Below are positions 1 through 10,273 of a stretch of 64,000 nt of DNA, in pieces. This DNA comes from Gentiana macrophylla. Its lineage: Eukaryota; Streptophyta; Magnoliopsida; Gentianales; Gentianaceae. Positions within the stretch are counted from its first letter, which is position 1; the number at the start of each line of letters is the position of its first letter. Under the pieces are notes generated by a model. That model was given only the letters and a program-made list of their open reading frames with translations. It was not told the origin of the DNA and made no database searches. Made by a program: the position numbers and the translations under genes. The stretch lies in NCBI GenBank assembly GCA_026214975.1, contig CM047806.1, positions 50,361,947 to 50,425,946 on the forward strand. Reading direction: 5' to 3'.

Positions 1-317
1 GTTTTATACTCGGTTACCCTAGTGTCCTAAAGGGTTACATATGGTATTTGTTATGATTTTGTCCAGGAATTAGGTGTTCGGCATGTCCGAAAGGCGAGAT
101 ACGAGATTGGAGCGTGTGTCCGAAGCTTAGCCTGCAGCTTGTTTACAAAATGGATAAGTATCAACGGAAATACATGAAAAGATCAACATATGTATTTACA
201 ACATAAAGCCACATATAACATGTCGTATTATACGGTACCGCATTACATAATTATCCTTGATAATTATCCAGGCGCCGTCGTCACATGGGGCCATTAGGGC
301 TTACCATCCAAATCAAG
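1..317. other. Unclassified flank, no gene seen
   Basis: This stretch precedes the first LTR and shows no ORF of note and no similarity that I recognise to the elements further right. A perfect 9-bp inverted repeat with a 3-base loop lies at 247-267 (ATAATTATC, loop CTT, GATAATTAT). It may be the end of another degraded repeat. Confidence 0.4.
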
Positions 318-365
318 TAGTCAAGTTGGCCGACTTCTTTAAGTCAGCAATAACCATTTATATAT

Positions 366-537
366 GAGTAGTGATACATCCACTACTTATTTTATCACAA
401 CATCTTACACAATACAAGAAACACCACACATTTTGTTGGGACTCATCATAATAAATAATTCATCAGTTTAATCAATGGAAAGTAACAATGTAGTGGAAAA
501 TACACTACACAAATGTGTAATGCACATATCATTTTCC
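366..537. mobile_element. 172-bp MITE, probably Mutator-like
   Basis: This segment is absent from the same place in the 3' LTR (around 8178). It is flanked on both sides by the 9-bp direct repeat TTTATATAT (357-365 and 538-546), the duplication length typical of Mutator-like elements. The outer 24 bases form an imperfect terminal inverted repeat, about 15 of 24 matching by eye, centred on TGATA and CA.TAC. There is no coding capacity. Because the flank is AT-rich, the 9-bp repeat could be partly chance. Confidence 0.6.
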
Positions 538-728
538 TTTATATATATACATATGTTATGCTAAGAGAAGGATAGCAACAAATTTCCATTTAATTTATAT
601 ATTAGCTTTCCAAAAATATTAGCGAGCTTTCCAAAAATATTAACATCAACTTTCCCAATATAGGAAATATTATTAGCAACTTTCCAGTATATATACTAGC
701 TTTCCAAATATATTAGCAGGAACAAATT

Positions 729-731
<3 letters not shown>

Positions 732-791
<60 letters not shown>
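732..791. repeat. (AT)n microsatellite in 5' LTR
   Basis: About 30 uninterrupted AT dinucleotides. The matching point of the 3' LTR has only a few AT units, so the tract expanded after insertion. Confidence 0.95.
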
Positions 792-794
<3 letters not shown>

Positions 795-1668
795 GAGAGT
801 AGTTTCATTTTTCATTGCTTATGGATTCAAAGTTCCGTCAGGTTTTATCTATATAGATATATCTTTTATCTTTTTTTGTTTATGTGTATTAAATATATGA
901 TGAAATCTTGCGTTTTTATAGCCTTAATGAGTAGCTAATCGTTATATATCCTAGTTATACGATAATCACCGAAATCAAACCCTAGTCTACTGATTGAGGT
1001 GTTCTTGATGTTGTGATTGTTTATTCTAGATGTTGTAGTAGTTTTAGAACTTATACTTAATCACCTTTGTTGAATTGATCACTCGATAATCGTATTTCAC
1101 GTATCATCTTTTTATATGTATTTTGCGAGAGGGTACGAGAACCGTGGTTCTAGGATCACCCTATAAAACCGACTGAGTTGTTTAGATTCGGTTTCGTGTG
1201 TGAGGTTTGTATCAACTTGTTGAGCGTTTCATTGATCATAGACAATGTTAGGTTAGTTAAATCCGGTCAGCGGGCTGTTGAACCTGACATATGAGGATAG
1301 ATTATTGAAATAATGTCTATTCTAGGAAATCGGAAACGATACCCTACGAGTAACATCGAGAACGTTTAGGTGAATCAAGAATACCTCTGGACTTAGCTAG
1401 GTTTTGGTAAGTACTTGATTGGAACATTACTCGGCTATCTCTTTAAATTGTTTAAAACTCCCGTTGTAATTTAGTCATTGTAGAAATAGACTTTGTAGTT
1501 TAATAACCTTAAGAAAAATTACATTGATCTAGACAAGAGATGATGCTAGCTTTGGTACTTAACTAGATTCCCTGTGGGATTGCGGCCTTGCTCGCTAGTT
1601 TTATACTACAACCGACTCGGTACTCTGCCGATCAAAGTTGGTATACTATAAAATGCCATCAAGTTTTC

Positions 1669-1690
1669 TGGCGCCGTTCCCGGGGAATCG
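1669..1690 (+). other. Primer binding site, tRNA-Asp type
   Basis: TGGCGCCGTTCCCGGGGAAT lies directly after the 5' LTR. It is complementary to the 3' end of plant tRNA-Asp(GTC) apart from one mismatch (CCC for GCC) and matches the primer site used by Athila and related gypsy elements. The element at 11198 has the unmutated form. Confidence 0.9.
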
Positions 1691-1774
1691 AGTTAATATC
1701 TCGTAAGTTAGTTAAATCTTCAGGATTAGGTCATTTTTCTTTTTATTGTTTGAAGTTGTTTGAATTTGTGCAGT

Positions 1775-3660
1775 GTCTGACGCGTAGTAGCAATGAGGAA
1801 TTAGTTGAATATCGTCCGGAAATTGAGATTTTCTATCATCAACAGTTGGCTTTGAGAAATAGAATGATTGAACGTCTAGCAGCTCAACTAGCCGAATCTT
1901 CTAATCTGGAAATTGAATCCTCGATGGCTACGAATACGACTACAATTGTCAGTCAAGGCTCTTCAACTAGGAGAGAAGAACACGAACATCATGTTGAGGA
2001 AGTTGAATCTACAGAACAACGTGGTGATTCAAGTCTTCCGGTTGAGGGAGAAGTTAGATTGCATATTTGAGAAAATATTCCAATCCCGAGACAATCACGA
2101 ATTCAGAGGGAGCCTCCACCTCCGAATATACAACCGCAGCCCCAATTCCAAGGGGTGAATTTGAATCCGAATGCTTTTGTTCCACAGCCCGTACCTCAGT
2201 TAGATCCGAACCAGGTTATGCTACAATACCAACAAATGATGTTGTAGATGGCTCAGATGAATCCTATAATGGATCAGTATAATCCGATGGCTCCTCAATA
2301 TATTCCCACGCTTATGAATCCAATGATGGGGCAGTATCAGAATCCATATCAACAACCATATATGCCCATTCCGCAACCGATACCAGTTCCAGTGCAACAA
2401 GCCGCTCATATTGCACAACCTTATCAGGCACCGGTATTTAGACCTCTGATAGTTTGCAGGATGGTGAGAAACCTGGGAGAACTTTGAGAGATAATGATAC
2501 ACCCTCTATTGGTGGAGGTCATTCTCATATTCGTGTCCCGCACATCCAGGCTAATAACATGGAAATCAAAAGGGCATGTGTGGACTTTGTTGCAAGAGAA
2601 TGCTCAGTTACCGCATTATTCACTACACACTTAGGATGAGGTGACGAGAACTTTTCTATCAAAATACTTTCCACCGGGATGAACTTTGGACATGAGGGAA
2701 GAAATCTCGAATTTTGAACAGTGGGCTTCTGAGGAGTTACACGAGGCGTGGGGCCGTTATAAAGCTCTGCTGAGGAAATGTCACAACATGGTTTCAAAAT
2801 TTGGAATCAGATTCACATATTCTATAGAGGGAAAGATAAAGAATCGAGAAGAACGTTGAATTCTGGGAGTGGAGAAGATCTTATGAGTTTGGAACCGGAT
2901 ATTGCGTTAGCTACAATTGAAAGGATAGCCGAGAACAATTGACAATGGAATTTTATGAAACCAAAAGAGCGTCAGAAGGGGAGAAATTATGAGAAAGAAG
3001 TAAAGGTCGGTGGTTATGATCAGTCGATGCAAGACGAGAATAATAAGTTGTCCAACAATGAGATGATGTTGAAGAAACATTTACGTGAGGTGATTCTCGA
3101 TCAACAAGCGGTGAATAAATGTACATCTTGCGGTGGTATGCATAAAACTTCATAATGCACCAACACCGATGCAGCACCGAAGAAGATAATGCCAAAGGCT
3201 CAAGTTAATCAAGTGAGTGTCGGGGAAGCACCTATTCAGCCGATTGTTCAGCCGAGGTTGGATCCGCAATGATTGAGTCGATGTTTGCTGATCAAATTAA
3301 TGAAGCTTTTGTCAACCAAATGGCTATGAATCCGGGGATGATGCCTTCGATGCCACCGGTGGATCTGAATATGATGCCGGTTAACCCTACATTTGATGTT
3401 AATTATGTTCAGAATCAGAATTGGCGAGGGCAACCAAATCAATGTCAGCAAAATCAGAATTGGAACTGGAATCTGAATAAAGCCGGGCCTTCTAATCAGA
3501 ATTTTCATCACCACCAACAACAAGTCGGTCCTTCAAATCAAAGGCCGAATGTTTATCAATGTCCGAATGCTCCGGGAAGAACCGATAATCAGAATCAACC
3601 ACAACCGGAACTCTTGAACAAACCATTGAACAATTGGGTAAAGAATTTCGAAATAGCATA
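1775..3660 (+). pseudogene. gag: Decayed gag of Athila-like element I
   Basis: Capsid-like protein broken over several frames. Recognisable pieces are an N-terminal segment (LVEYRPEIEIFYHQQLALRN, 1802-1861), a Met/Gln/Pro-rich linker (2248-2450), and the Athila capsid core around 2690-2950, where RKCHNMVSKFGIRFTY-type reading alternates with frames giving IHIFYRG and IERIAENN. A further Asn/Gln/Pro-rich piece lies at 3269-3661. Stops at 2637 and 2941 and at least three frame changes make it non-functional. A short zinc-finger-like CTSCGGMH occurs near 3120 without a full CCHC knuckle. Confidence 0.75.
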
Positions 3661-3711
3661 ACTTCGACACAAACGGCTATATGAAACTTAGAGCATCTAG
3701 TTGGCTAGATT

Positions 3712-4362
3712 TTGGAAAAATCGAACACCACTCCAGCAGTGGGCTTATCGAGTAATACAGTGAGGAATATGAAAGGGGTCCATGTTGTGTCGATTGAAGA
3801 AACCGTGGTTGAAGATCATGACGATCTTGGAATCAAGAGAACGCTTAGGCTGGATGATCCGGGTAATGTGATTTATACTCGAAGTGGTAAGAAAGCCGGG
3901 GTTGAAGTTTAGGTAGCTTGGGAAAAGAAGAAGAAAGTACCGGTGATTGATGATGAGAAAGTGGATGATGGGGTCGATTATGAGTTGATAAAGGTGAAGA
4001 TTGAGCCGATGGATAGTGATGATGACCCTGATGAGGTTGTAGAGATTCCGAATCCCAAGAAGAAGGATTCCGAGTCAAGCAAACCGGCACATCCGAGTGA
4101 GGCACGCGACATAGGTAAGAAGGGTATGAATTCTAAACCTAATACTATTGATGTTAATTCATTACCCTATCCCCCGAGAGGTCCTAATAAGAATATATTG
4201 AGCAAGATTCAAAATAGATTCCTTGACATTTTATGTAAAGTTGAGATTAATACCCCGCTCGTTGATGCTATTGCAAATCAATGTAGCCAATGCCGAACTT
4301 ATAAACTAGGAAAGAAGCGATCGTCGATATGTGAAATTTACGAAAGGGATATTGTCTAAAAA
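3712..4362 (+). pseudogene. gag-pol junction segment of Athila-like element I
   Basis: An acidic and lysine-rich linker leads into the conserved Athila sequence before protease. It includes PYPPRGPNKN and EINTPLVDAIANQ (about 4165-4280), then KKRSSICEIYERDIV at the end. One in-frame stop at 3910 (TAG) splits it. The segment is in the same frame as the protease that follows, so it was part of a continuous polyprotein. Confidence 0.7.
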
Positions 4363-4398
4363 AATGAAAATGGAATAGGTCGTGTGTTTAAATGAGAA

Positions 4399-4917
4399 TT
4401 GTTCTACCGTATTCCGAATAAAGCTACCCCAAAACATAAAGATCCGGGTAGTATTTCGATACTTTGTACCATAGGTTTTAAGACGTACATGAATGTAATG
4501 TGTGACATAGGTTCGAGTGTGAGTTTGATGCCCCGGCACATTTATGATGATCTAGGGTTAGGTAAGCTAACTATAATCGCTATGACATTGCAAATGGCGG
4601 ATAGGTCTTTAAGGAAGCCGTTATGAGTAGCCGAAGACGTGTTAGTTCAGGTTGACAAGTTCATTTTTCCCATGGACTTTGTGGTACTAGAAATGGAAGC
4701 CGATAGTCGGATACCCCTACTGTTCGGGAGACCTTTCTTAGCAACCAGGAGGGCAATGATAGATATCCAGAAAGGCGAGATTGTAGTATGGGAAGATGAA
4801 GAAAGTGTTACCATAAATGTTTTTGAGTTTATGAAACACTTGTATGATGAAAGCAAATGTAATTTTCTTCATACTATTATGCCTCTTGTCGTCGAGAATA
4901 CTAACACACAGGGCTAG
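4399..4917 (+). pseudogene. pol: Retropepsin-like aspartic protease (pol)
   Basis: Aspartic protease that would process the Gag-Pol polyprotein. The active-site region reads CDIGSSVSLMPRHIYDDLGL, so the catalytic triad is D-I-G where the plant gypsy norm is D-T/L-G. Downstream are the flap and C-terminal parts, including LVQVDKFIFPMDFVVLEME and LLFGRPFLATRRAMIDIQKG. A TGA at 4624-4626 lies between the two halves, which remain in one frame. The domain is otherwise complete in length. Confidence 0.85.
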
Positions 4918-5100
4918 AAAGAAGATGATTCTATAGAGGAATGTCTTATGAAGTCAAGTACGGTGAATGATGAGAAAGAAGAGTTGGCAGAAGATGCCGG
5001 TGAACTCGAGATCACTAATTTTTTGGATACGAGATGACACATGTTCCTGGAACTTGAATTGAGTGATGAAAAAGTGAAGCCTTCTGTAGAAGATCCATCC

Positions 5101-6180
5101 TGAAACCTTGAGTTGAAGCAACTCCCGGCTCACCTTAAGTATGCTTTTCTCAAAACTGATCTACTTCCGTTAATTGTATCGTCTATTTTAACTAATCTGC
5201 AGGAAGAAAAGCTACTACGTGTTTAGAGGAGTCATAAGCGTGTTGTCGGGTGGAAAATGGCAGATATACGGGGAATAAGCCCTTAGCATTGCAAGTATAA
5301 AATCATTCTCGATGATGGGATGAAACCGGTAAGGCAGGGCCAACAAAGGTTGAATCCTCATATGCAAGAGGTCGTAAAGAAGGATGTGATCAAGATGCTC
5401 GAGATGGGTATCATTTATGCTATCAGTGACAGTGAGTGGGTCTGCCCGACACAGTTTGTGCCGAAGAAAGGAGGAGTGACAGTGCATCCCAATGAACGTA
5501 ATGACCTCGTTCCGACTTGACTCGTCACCAGATACCCTGTTTGCATAGTCTACCGAAAGTTGAATGATGCTACACATAAGGATCACTTCCCTTTACCTTT
5601 TATTGATCAAATGTTGGAACGCTTGAGTCGACATGCTTTTTATTGTTTTTTAGATGGCTTTAGTGGATATTATCATATTCTTATCGACCCTAGAGACCAA
5701 GAAAACACCACTTTTACGTGTCCGTATGGCACTTTTGAGTCCACTCAAATGCCGTTCGGGTTATGTATTGCTCCGATGCCATTCCAGCGTTGCATGGATG
5801 CCATATTTTTTGATATGCTTGAGAAGTTTTTATGGATTATTTCAGTGTATTTGGCGATTCTTTCGATGATTGTTTAGATAATCTGACTAAAGTGTTGCAA
5901 CGTTGTGAGGAGATGAATCTAGTGTTAAATTGGGAGAACTGTCACTTTATGGTAGAAGAAAGTATTGTGTTAGGGCATAAAATATCGAGGAGATGTATTG
6001 AGGTAGACCGAGCGAACGTGGAGGCTATTGAACAATTACCGCCTCCCACGAACTTAAAAATTCTTAGAGGTTTTTTAGGACACGCAGGATTTTATAGACG
6101 GTTTATACCGGATTTTTCGAAACGTGTTAAATCTCTTACGCATTTACTTTCGAAAGATGTGCCCTTTTGTGATTGATGAT
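5101..6180 (+). pseudogene. pol: Reverse transcriptase domain (pol), active site damaged
   Basis: RNA-dependent DNA polymerase of the Athila type. N-terminal LPAHLKYAFLKTDLLPLIV (from about 5130) is followed by LNPHMQEVVKKDVIKMLEMG, the palm motif DHFPLPFIDQMLERLSRHA, and FTCPYGTFESTQMPFGLC. A deletion just before the catalytic box shifts the frame near 5825, and the box itself reads MDYF instead of MDDF, so the second catalytic Asp is Tyr. The frame returns to the original one near 6165 through an extra T in a T-run. Stops also occur at 5224 and 5518. It cannot encode active enzyme. Confidence 0.9.
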
Positions 6181-6630
6181 GCTTGTTTAAATGCCTTTTT
6201 AGACATTAAACATTTGTTAGTGACCGCCTCGATTATGATAGCACCGGATTGGAGTCAGAATTTTGAAGTTATGTGTGACGCTAGTGATGTGGCAGTTGGG
6301 GCCGTATTTGGCCGAAAACGTGATAAACTATTTAATCCTATCTACTATGCGAGCCATACTTTGAATCCAGATCAAATCAATTATTCGAACACCGAGAAGG
6401 AGTTACAAGCGATAGTTTACGCCTTTGATAAGTTTCATTCGTATTTGATTGGTTCGAAGGTTATAGTGCACACTGACCACGCAACACTAAAATATCTTCT
6501 GAGTAATAAAGATGTGAACCCTCGACTCTTGAGATGAGTACTTTTACTCCAGGAGTTCAATGTTGTGATTAAGGACCGTAAGGGTAGTGAGAATGTGGTT
6601 GCGGACCACCTCAGCCGCTTATAACTGACC
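6181..6630 (+). pseudogene. pol: RNase H domain (pol)
   Basis: Removes RNA from the RNA:DNA hybrid. Clear signatures are [17 protein letters not shown] (first catalytic Asp), [20 protein letters not shown] (catalytic Glu) and [18 protein letters not shown] (catalytic Asp). The three expected acidic residues are present. A TGA at about 6535 replaces the Trp codon usual in this position, and the tail reads on as VVADHLSRL to 6623. It is continuous with the reverse transcriptase. Confidence 0.9.
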
Positions 6631-7995
6631 CCCGATGTTATTGAATGAGAAAGAGAGATAGACGACGAGTTCCTAGATGAAAAGATGTTTTCTATTGACA
6701 CGGCTATTCCGGTAATGAAAGAGAGCCCTCTAATGCTTGGTAAGTATGGTAACCCGTGGTTCACTTCTTTTGTCAATTATCTTGCATGTGAGTAATTAGA
6801 TCCCGAGTTGACTTATCACCAGCTGAAAAAGTTATTTAACGATCTTAAGTACTACCACTGGGATGATCCGTACCTTTTTCATAGGTGTTCTGATGGTATA
6901 ATTCGTAGATGTTCTCACGATGGCGAGATACCGAGCATTCTGTCGTTCCGTCACGACAAAGAAGCCGGTGGCCATCATGCCGGAAACCGAACAGCCATGA
7001 AAGTTCTCCAAATTGTTTTTTATTGGCCCTCGATATTTTGAGATTCACACAAATATGTGAGTATGTGTGACGCTTGTCAAAGATCGGGAAGAAACTCGAG
7101 AAGATTCGAAATGCCTATGCAACCGATTCTCGAGTGTGAAATTTTTTACGTTTGGGGAATCGACTTCATAGGACCTTTCCTGTCCTCCTACAACAAAAAG
7201 TACATTCTCGTAGCAGTTGATTACGTCTCAAAGTGGGTAGGGGCAATCGCTTCTCCTACTAATGACCGTAACGTGGTCATCCGTTTCTTGAAAAAGTATA
7301 TTTTCACTAGGTTCGGAATTCCTCAAGCGATGATCAGTGACAATGGGAGTCACTTCCATAATCGGATTTTCAATAAACTTCTAACGAAATATGGAGTTCG
7401 ACACAAGTTAGGTACCCCGTATAATCCCTAAACAAGTGGGCAGGCCAAGGTGTCGAATCGAGGGATTAAGCGTATTCTCGAGAAAACAGTGAACTCGAGT
7501 AGGAAAAATTGGGCTAAAAATCTCGATGACGCAGTCTAGGCGCATCGGACAGCTTTTAAGACCCCGATAGGGATGTCCCCATACATGCTGGTGTTCGGTA
7601 AGGCCTGTCACTTACCCATAGAATTACAACATCTAGCTTACTGGGCGACGCGTTTTCTAAATTTCGATGAGAAAGCCGTAGGAGAGAAACGGTTGTCGCA
7701 GCTAGCTGAACTCGATGAGTTCCGACTACAGTCGTATGGGTGTGCTCGTAATTATAAAGAGAAGACGAAGCTTCTCCACGACTCTAAAATCAAAAAGCGT
7801 GAAATTAAAGAGGGAGACGACATCTTGTTATATAACACTCGTTTACACTTCTTTCAAGGTAAGTTGAAATCTAGGTGGACGGGACCGTATAAAGTTTCTA
7901 AGGTTTTTCCATCCGGAGCTGTCGAAGTTACTCACGAGACCAAGGGTACGTTTTTTACTAATGCCGTTCGGTTGGAAAAATATGAGAAAACTTAA
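6631..7995 (+). pseudogene. pol: Integrase domain (pol), catalytic Glu lost
   Basis: DDE-type integrase. The zinc-binding HHCC part is visible as GGHHAGNRTAMKVLQ and [17 protein letters not shown] (6970-7110). The core has catalytic Asp residues in WGIDFIGPF and [11 protein letters not shown]. The third acidic residue should lie in GQAEVSN but reads QAKVSN, a Glu-to-Lys change. Stops interrupt at 7039, 7429 and 7538. The C-terminal GPY/F-like part ([20 protein letters not shown]) is intact up to 7993. The frame is preserved throughout. Confidence 0.9.
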
Positions 7996-8148
7996 TTCGA
8001 CGCTAATCTGGTTATCGTGAACCTTACGGATCCTCCACCTTGGCCCAAGAATTGCGAGTCATGTCAATGACTCCAATATCGTTGTTTATCTATCTCATTC
8101 TGACCGAAGAGAATCATTTCCTCGTCCGATCATCCGTTAACATCCGTA
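7996..8148 (+). other. 3' untranslated stretch before 3' LTR of element I
   Basis: Short non-coding segment between the integrase stop and the LTR. No clear polypurine tract is visible next to the LTR, which fits an old, mutated element or an inexact LTR boundary. Confidence 0.5.
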
Positions 8149-9240
8149 TAGTCAAGTTGGCCGACTTCTATAAGTCGGCAATAACCATATATATATATAC
8201 ATATGTTATGCTAAGAGAAGGATAGCAACAAATTTCCATTCATATATTAGCTTTCCAAAAATATTAGCATGAGCTTTTCAAAAAGATTAACCTCAACTTT
8301 CCCAATAATAAACTTTCCAATATATATACTAGCTTTCCAAATATATTAGCAGGAACAAATTTAGATATATATTATAGCCAAATATATTAGCAGGAACAAA
8401 TTTACATATATATTATAGCAGAGTAGTTTCATTTTTCATTGCTTATGGATTCAAAGTTCCGTCCGGTTTTGTCTATATAGGTATTTTTTTGTTTGTTTGT
8501 ATTAAGTATACGATGAAATCTTATGTTTTTATAGCCGTAACGAGTAGCTAATTGTTATATATCCGAGTTATGCGATAATCACCGAAATCAAACCCTAGTC
8601 GGTTGATTGAGGTGTTCTTGATGTTATGATTGTTGATTTTTTGATGTTGTAGTAGTTCTAGAACTTATACTTAATCACGTTTGTTGAATTGATCACTCGA
8701 TAATCGTATTTCACGTATCATCATTATATATGTATTTTGCGAGAGGGTAAGAGAACTGGGGTTCTAGGATCACCCTGTAAAACCGACTGAGTTGTTTAGA
8801 TTCGATTTCGTGTGTGAGGTTTGTATCAACTTGTTGAGAGTTTCATTGTTCGTAGACCGTGTTAGGTCAGTTAAATCCGGTCAGCGGACTGTTGAACCTG
8901 ACATAGGAGGGTAGATTATTGAAATAATGTATATTCTCGGAAACCGGAAACGATACCCTACGAGTAATATCGAGAACGTTTAGGTGAATCTAGAATACCT
9001 CTGGACTTAGCTAGGGTTTGGTAAGTAGTTGATTGGAACATGACTCTACTATCTCTTTAAATCGTTTAAAACTCCCGTTGTAATTTAGTCGTTGTAGAAA
9101 TTGACTTTGTTGTTACCTTAACAAAAATTGCATTGATCTAAACTAGAGATGATGCTAGCCGACTTTGCTCGCTAGTTTTATACTACAACTGACTCGGTAC
9201 TCTTCCGATTAAAGTTGGTATACTATAAAATGGCCATCAA
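8149..9240 (+). repeat. 3' LTR of Athila-like element I
   Basis: Matches the 5' LTR but lacks the MITE and the long AT tract. It carries a private 41-bp tandem duplication (8338-8378 and 8379-8419, one visible mismatch). The right edge adjoins the 119-bp tandem array with no spacer. Confidence 0.8.
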
Positions 9241-9717
9241 CGCACCATGTCGTCTGCTTCAGCGCGACCTCATGCGGTCTTACGCGATTAAGCATTGACG
9301 CATCGAGTTTGTGTGCTTCATCACGGTGCAAACATGTAGTTACGTTTTTTTAGCATTGACGCACCCTGTCCGTCTGCTTCAGCGCGGCCTCATGCGGCCT
9401 TACGCGATTAATCATTGACACATCGAGTTTGTGTGCTTCAGCATGGCGCAAACATGTCATTACTCTTTTTAGCATTGACGCACCATGCCCATCCGCTTCA
9501 GCACGACCTCGTGCGTCTTTACGTGGTCAAGCATTGACGCATTGAGTTTGTGTGCTTCAGCACGGCCGCAAACATGTCATTACGCTTTTTAGCATTGACA
9601 CATCCAGTCTGTCCGCTTCAGCACGACTTCATGCGGCTTTACACGATAAAGCATTGATGCATCGAGTTCTTGTGGTTCATCACAACACAAACATGTCATT
9701 ACACTTTCAGGAATTGA
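9241..9717. repeat. 119-bp tandem array, four units
   Basis: Units run 9241-9359, 9360-9478, 9479-9598 and 9599-9717. Each contains two related half-units, both opening at GCATTGACGCA, with CTTCAGCRCGRCCTCATGCG in the first half and TTTGTGTGCTTCAGCACGG then GCAAACATGTCATTAC in the second. Units 1-3 are close to one another and unit 4 is more diverged. There is no coding signal. It looks like a short satellite or minisatellite fragment trapped between two retrotransposons. Confidence 0.9.
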
Positions 9718-10116
9718 CTCTAGCATAACAAGTTGCCCTATTGGCAAGTTGTTAAGGGTGATTTTATACATTTTATAAGGATATATTTTATGTCAATTTC
9801 CCCCATATGTGGATGTTTTTCATAGAAATCGAGCTTTATATTGAAGTATTGAGCAAGTGATGTTTTTAATGGGTTAGTTGCAAAATTGTATGATTTATGT
9901 GTAAAATTGATGGTTTTATATTGATTCGGAAGATACTACATTTTGCAATGTGTTTGATGTATTGTAGATACACAATTTCGACCAAAAAGAGGATTAATAG
10001 AGGTTAACAATCGGATTAATGAAGAGGAGAAGAGATAAAGATGAAATCGATTGAAGATGAAGATGAGAAGATCGATTTTCAAGCAGCTGAATGTTCGTTC
10101 AAGGCCCGTCCAGAGT

Positions 10117-10232
10117 GGACGGGCGTCCAAGAGAAGAAAGTTGATTCAGAGAGTTTGGACGCTGAGTGGACGGGCGTCTGAAGCAAGTCCAAGGTATCTT
10201 GGACGGGCGTCCAACAAGCCGGACGGGCGTCC
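10117..10232 (+). promoter_or_regulatory. Cluster of GGACGGGCGTCC near-palindromes upstream of TATA box
   Basis: Copies start at 10117, 10168 (last base T), 10201 and 10221, with a partial CCCGTCC at 10105. The last ends about 33 bp upstream of the TATA box. The same cluster is in the 3' LTR (14828, 14898, 14931, 14951, plus an extra diverged copy near 14846). The position suggests a transcription-factor or silencing target in the LTR promoter, which is inference. Confidence 0.6.
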
Positions 10233-10264
10233 TTCGACCGACTTACAGCAGCCGACTTTATTTT

Positions 10265-10273
10265 CTATAAATA
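10265..10273 (+). promoter_or_regulatory. TATA box of LTR promoter
   Basis: CTATAAATA, near the plant consensus, repeated at 14995-15003 in the 3' LTR. Transcription would start roughly 30 bp downstream, near the GCTTTGTAAACCCTAG stretch. Confidence 0.7.

Larger units (their letters stand above)
318..1666 (+). repeat. 5' LTR of Athila-like element I
   Basis: It matches 8149-9240 from TAGTCAAGTTGGCCGAC to the shared end near CCATCAA, just before the primer binding site. It is about 250 bp longer than the 3' LTR because of a MITE (366-537) and an expanded AT tract (732-791). The expected 5' TG is not evident, so the start is approximate. Confidence 0.8.
318..9240 (+). mobile_element. Athila-like Ty3/gypsy element I, complete layout but decayed
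   Basis: The order is 5' LTR, tRNA-Asp type primer binding site, gag, protease, reverse transcriptase, RNase H, integrase, 3' LTR, all on the plus strand. The pol order RT-RH-IN identifies Ty3/gypsy, and the protein wording (for example DHFPLPFIDQML and LNWENCHFM) is that of the Athila lineage. Most of pol stays in one frame (the one containing 4399, 5560, 7057 and 7573) and is interrupted mainly by single stop codons, so decay has been largely by substitution. The LTRs differ by a MITE, a microsatellite and a small duplication, which points to an old insertion. I could not define a clean target-site duplication, and the LTR outer edges are set only by where similarity starts and stops. Confidence 0.85.

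Noticed and set aside
247..267. 9-bp stem hairpin as a terminator or regulatory element
   Set aside because: It is AT-rich, isolated and not next to a gene. Chance occurrence is likely.
9241..9717. CRISPR-like array
   Set aside because: Units are 119 bp and repeat throughout, with no unique spacers, and the context is a plant retrotransposon cluster.
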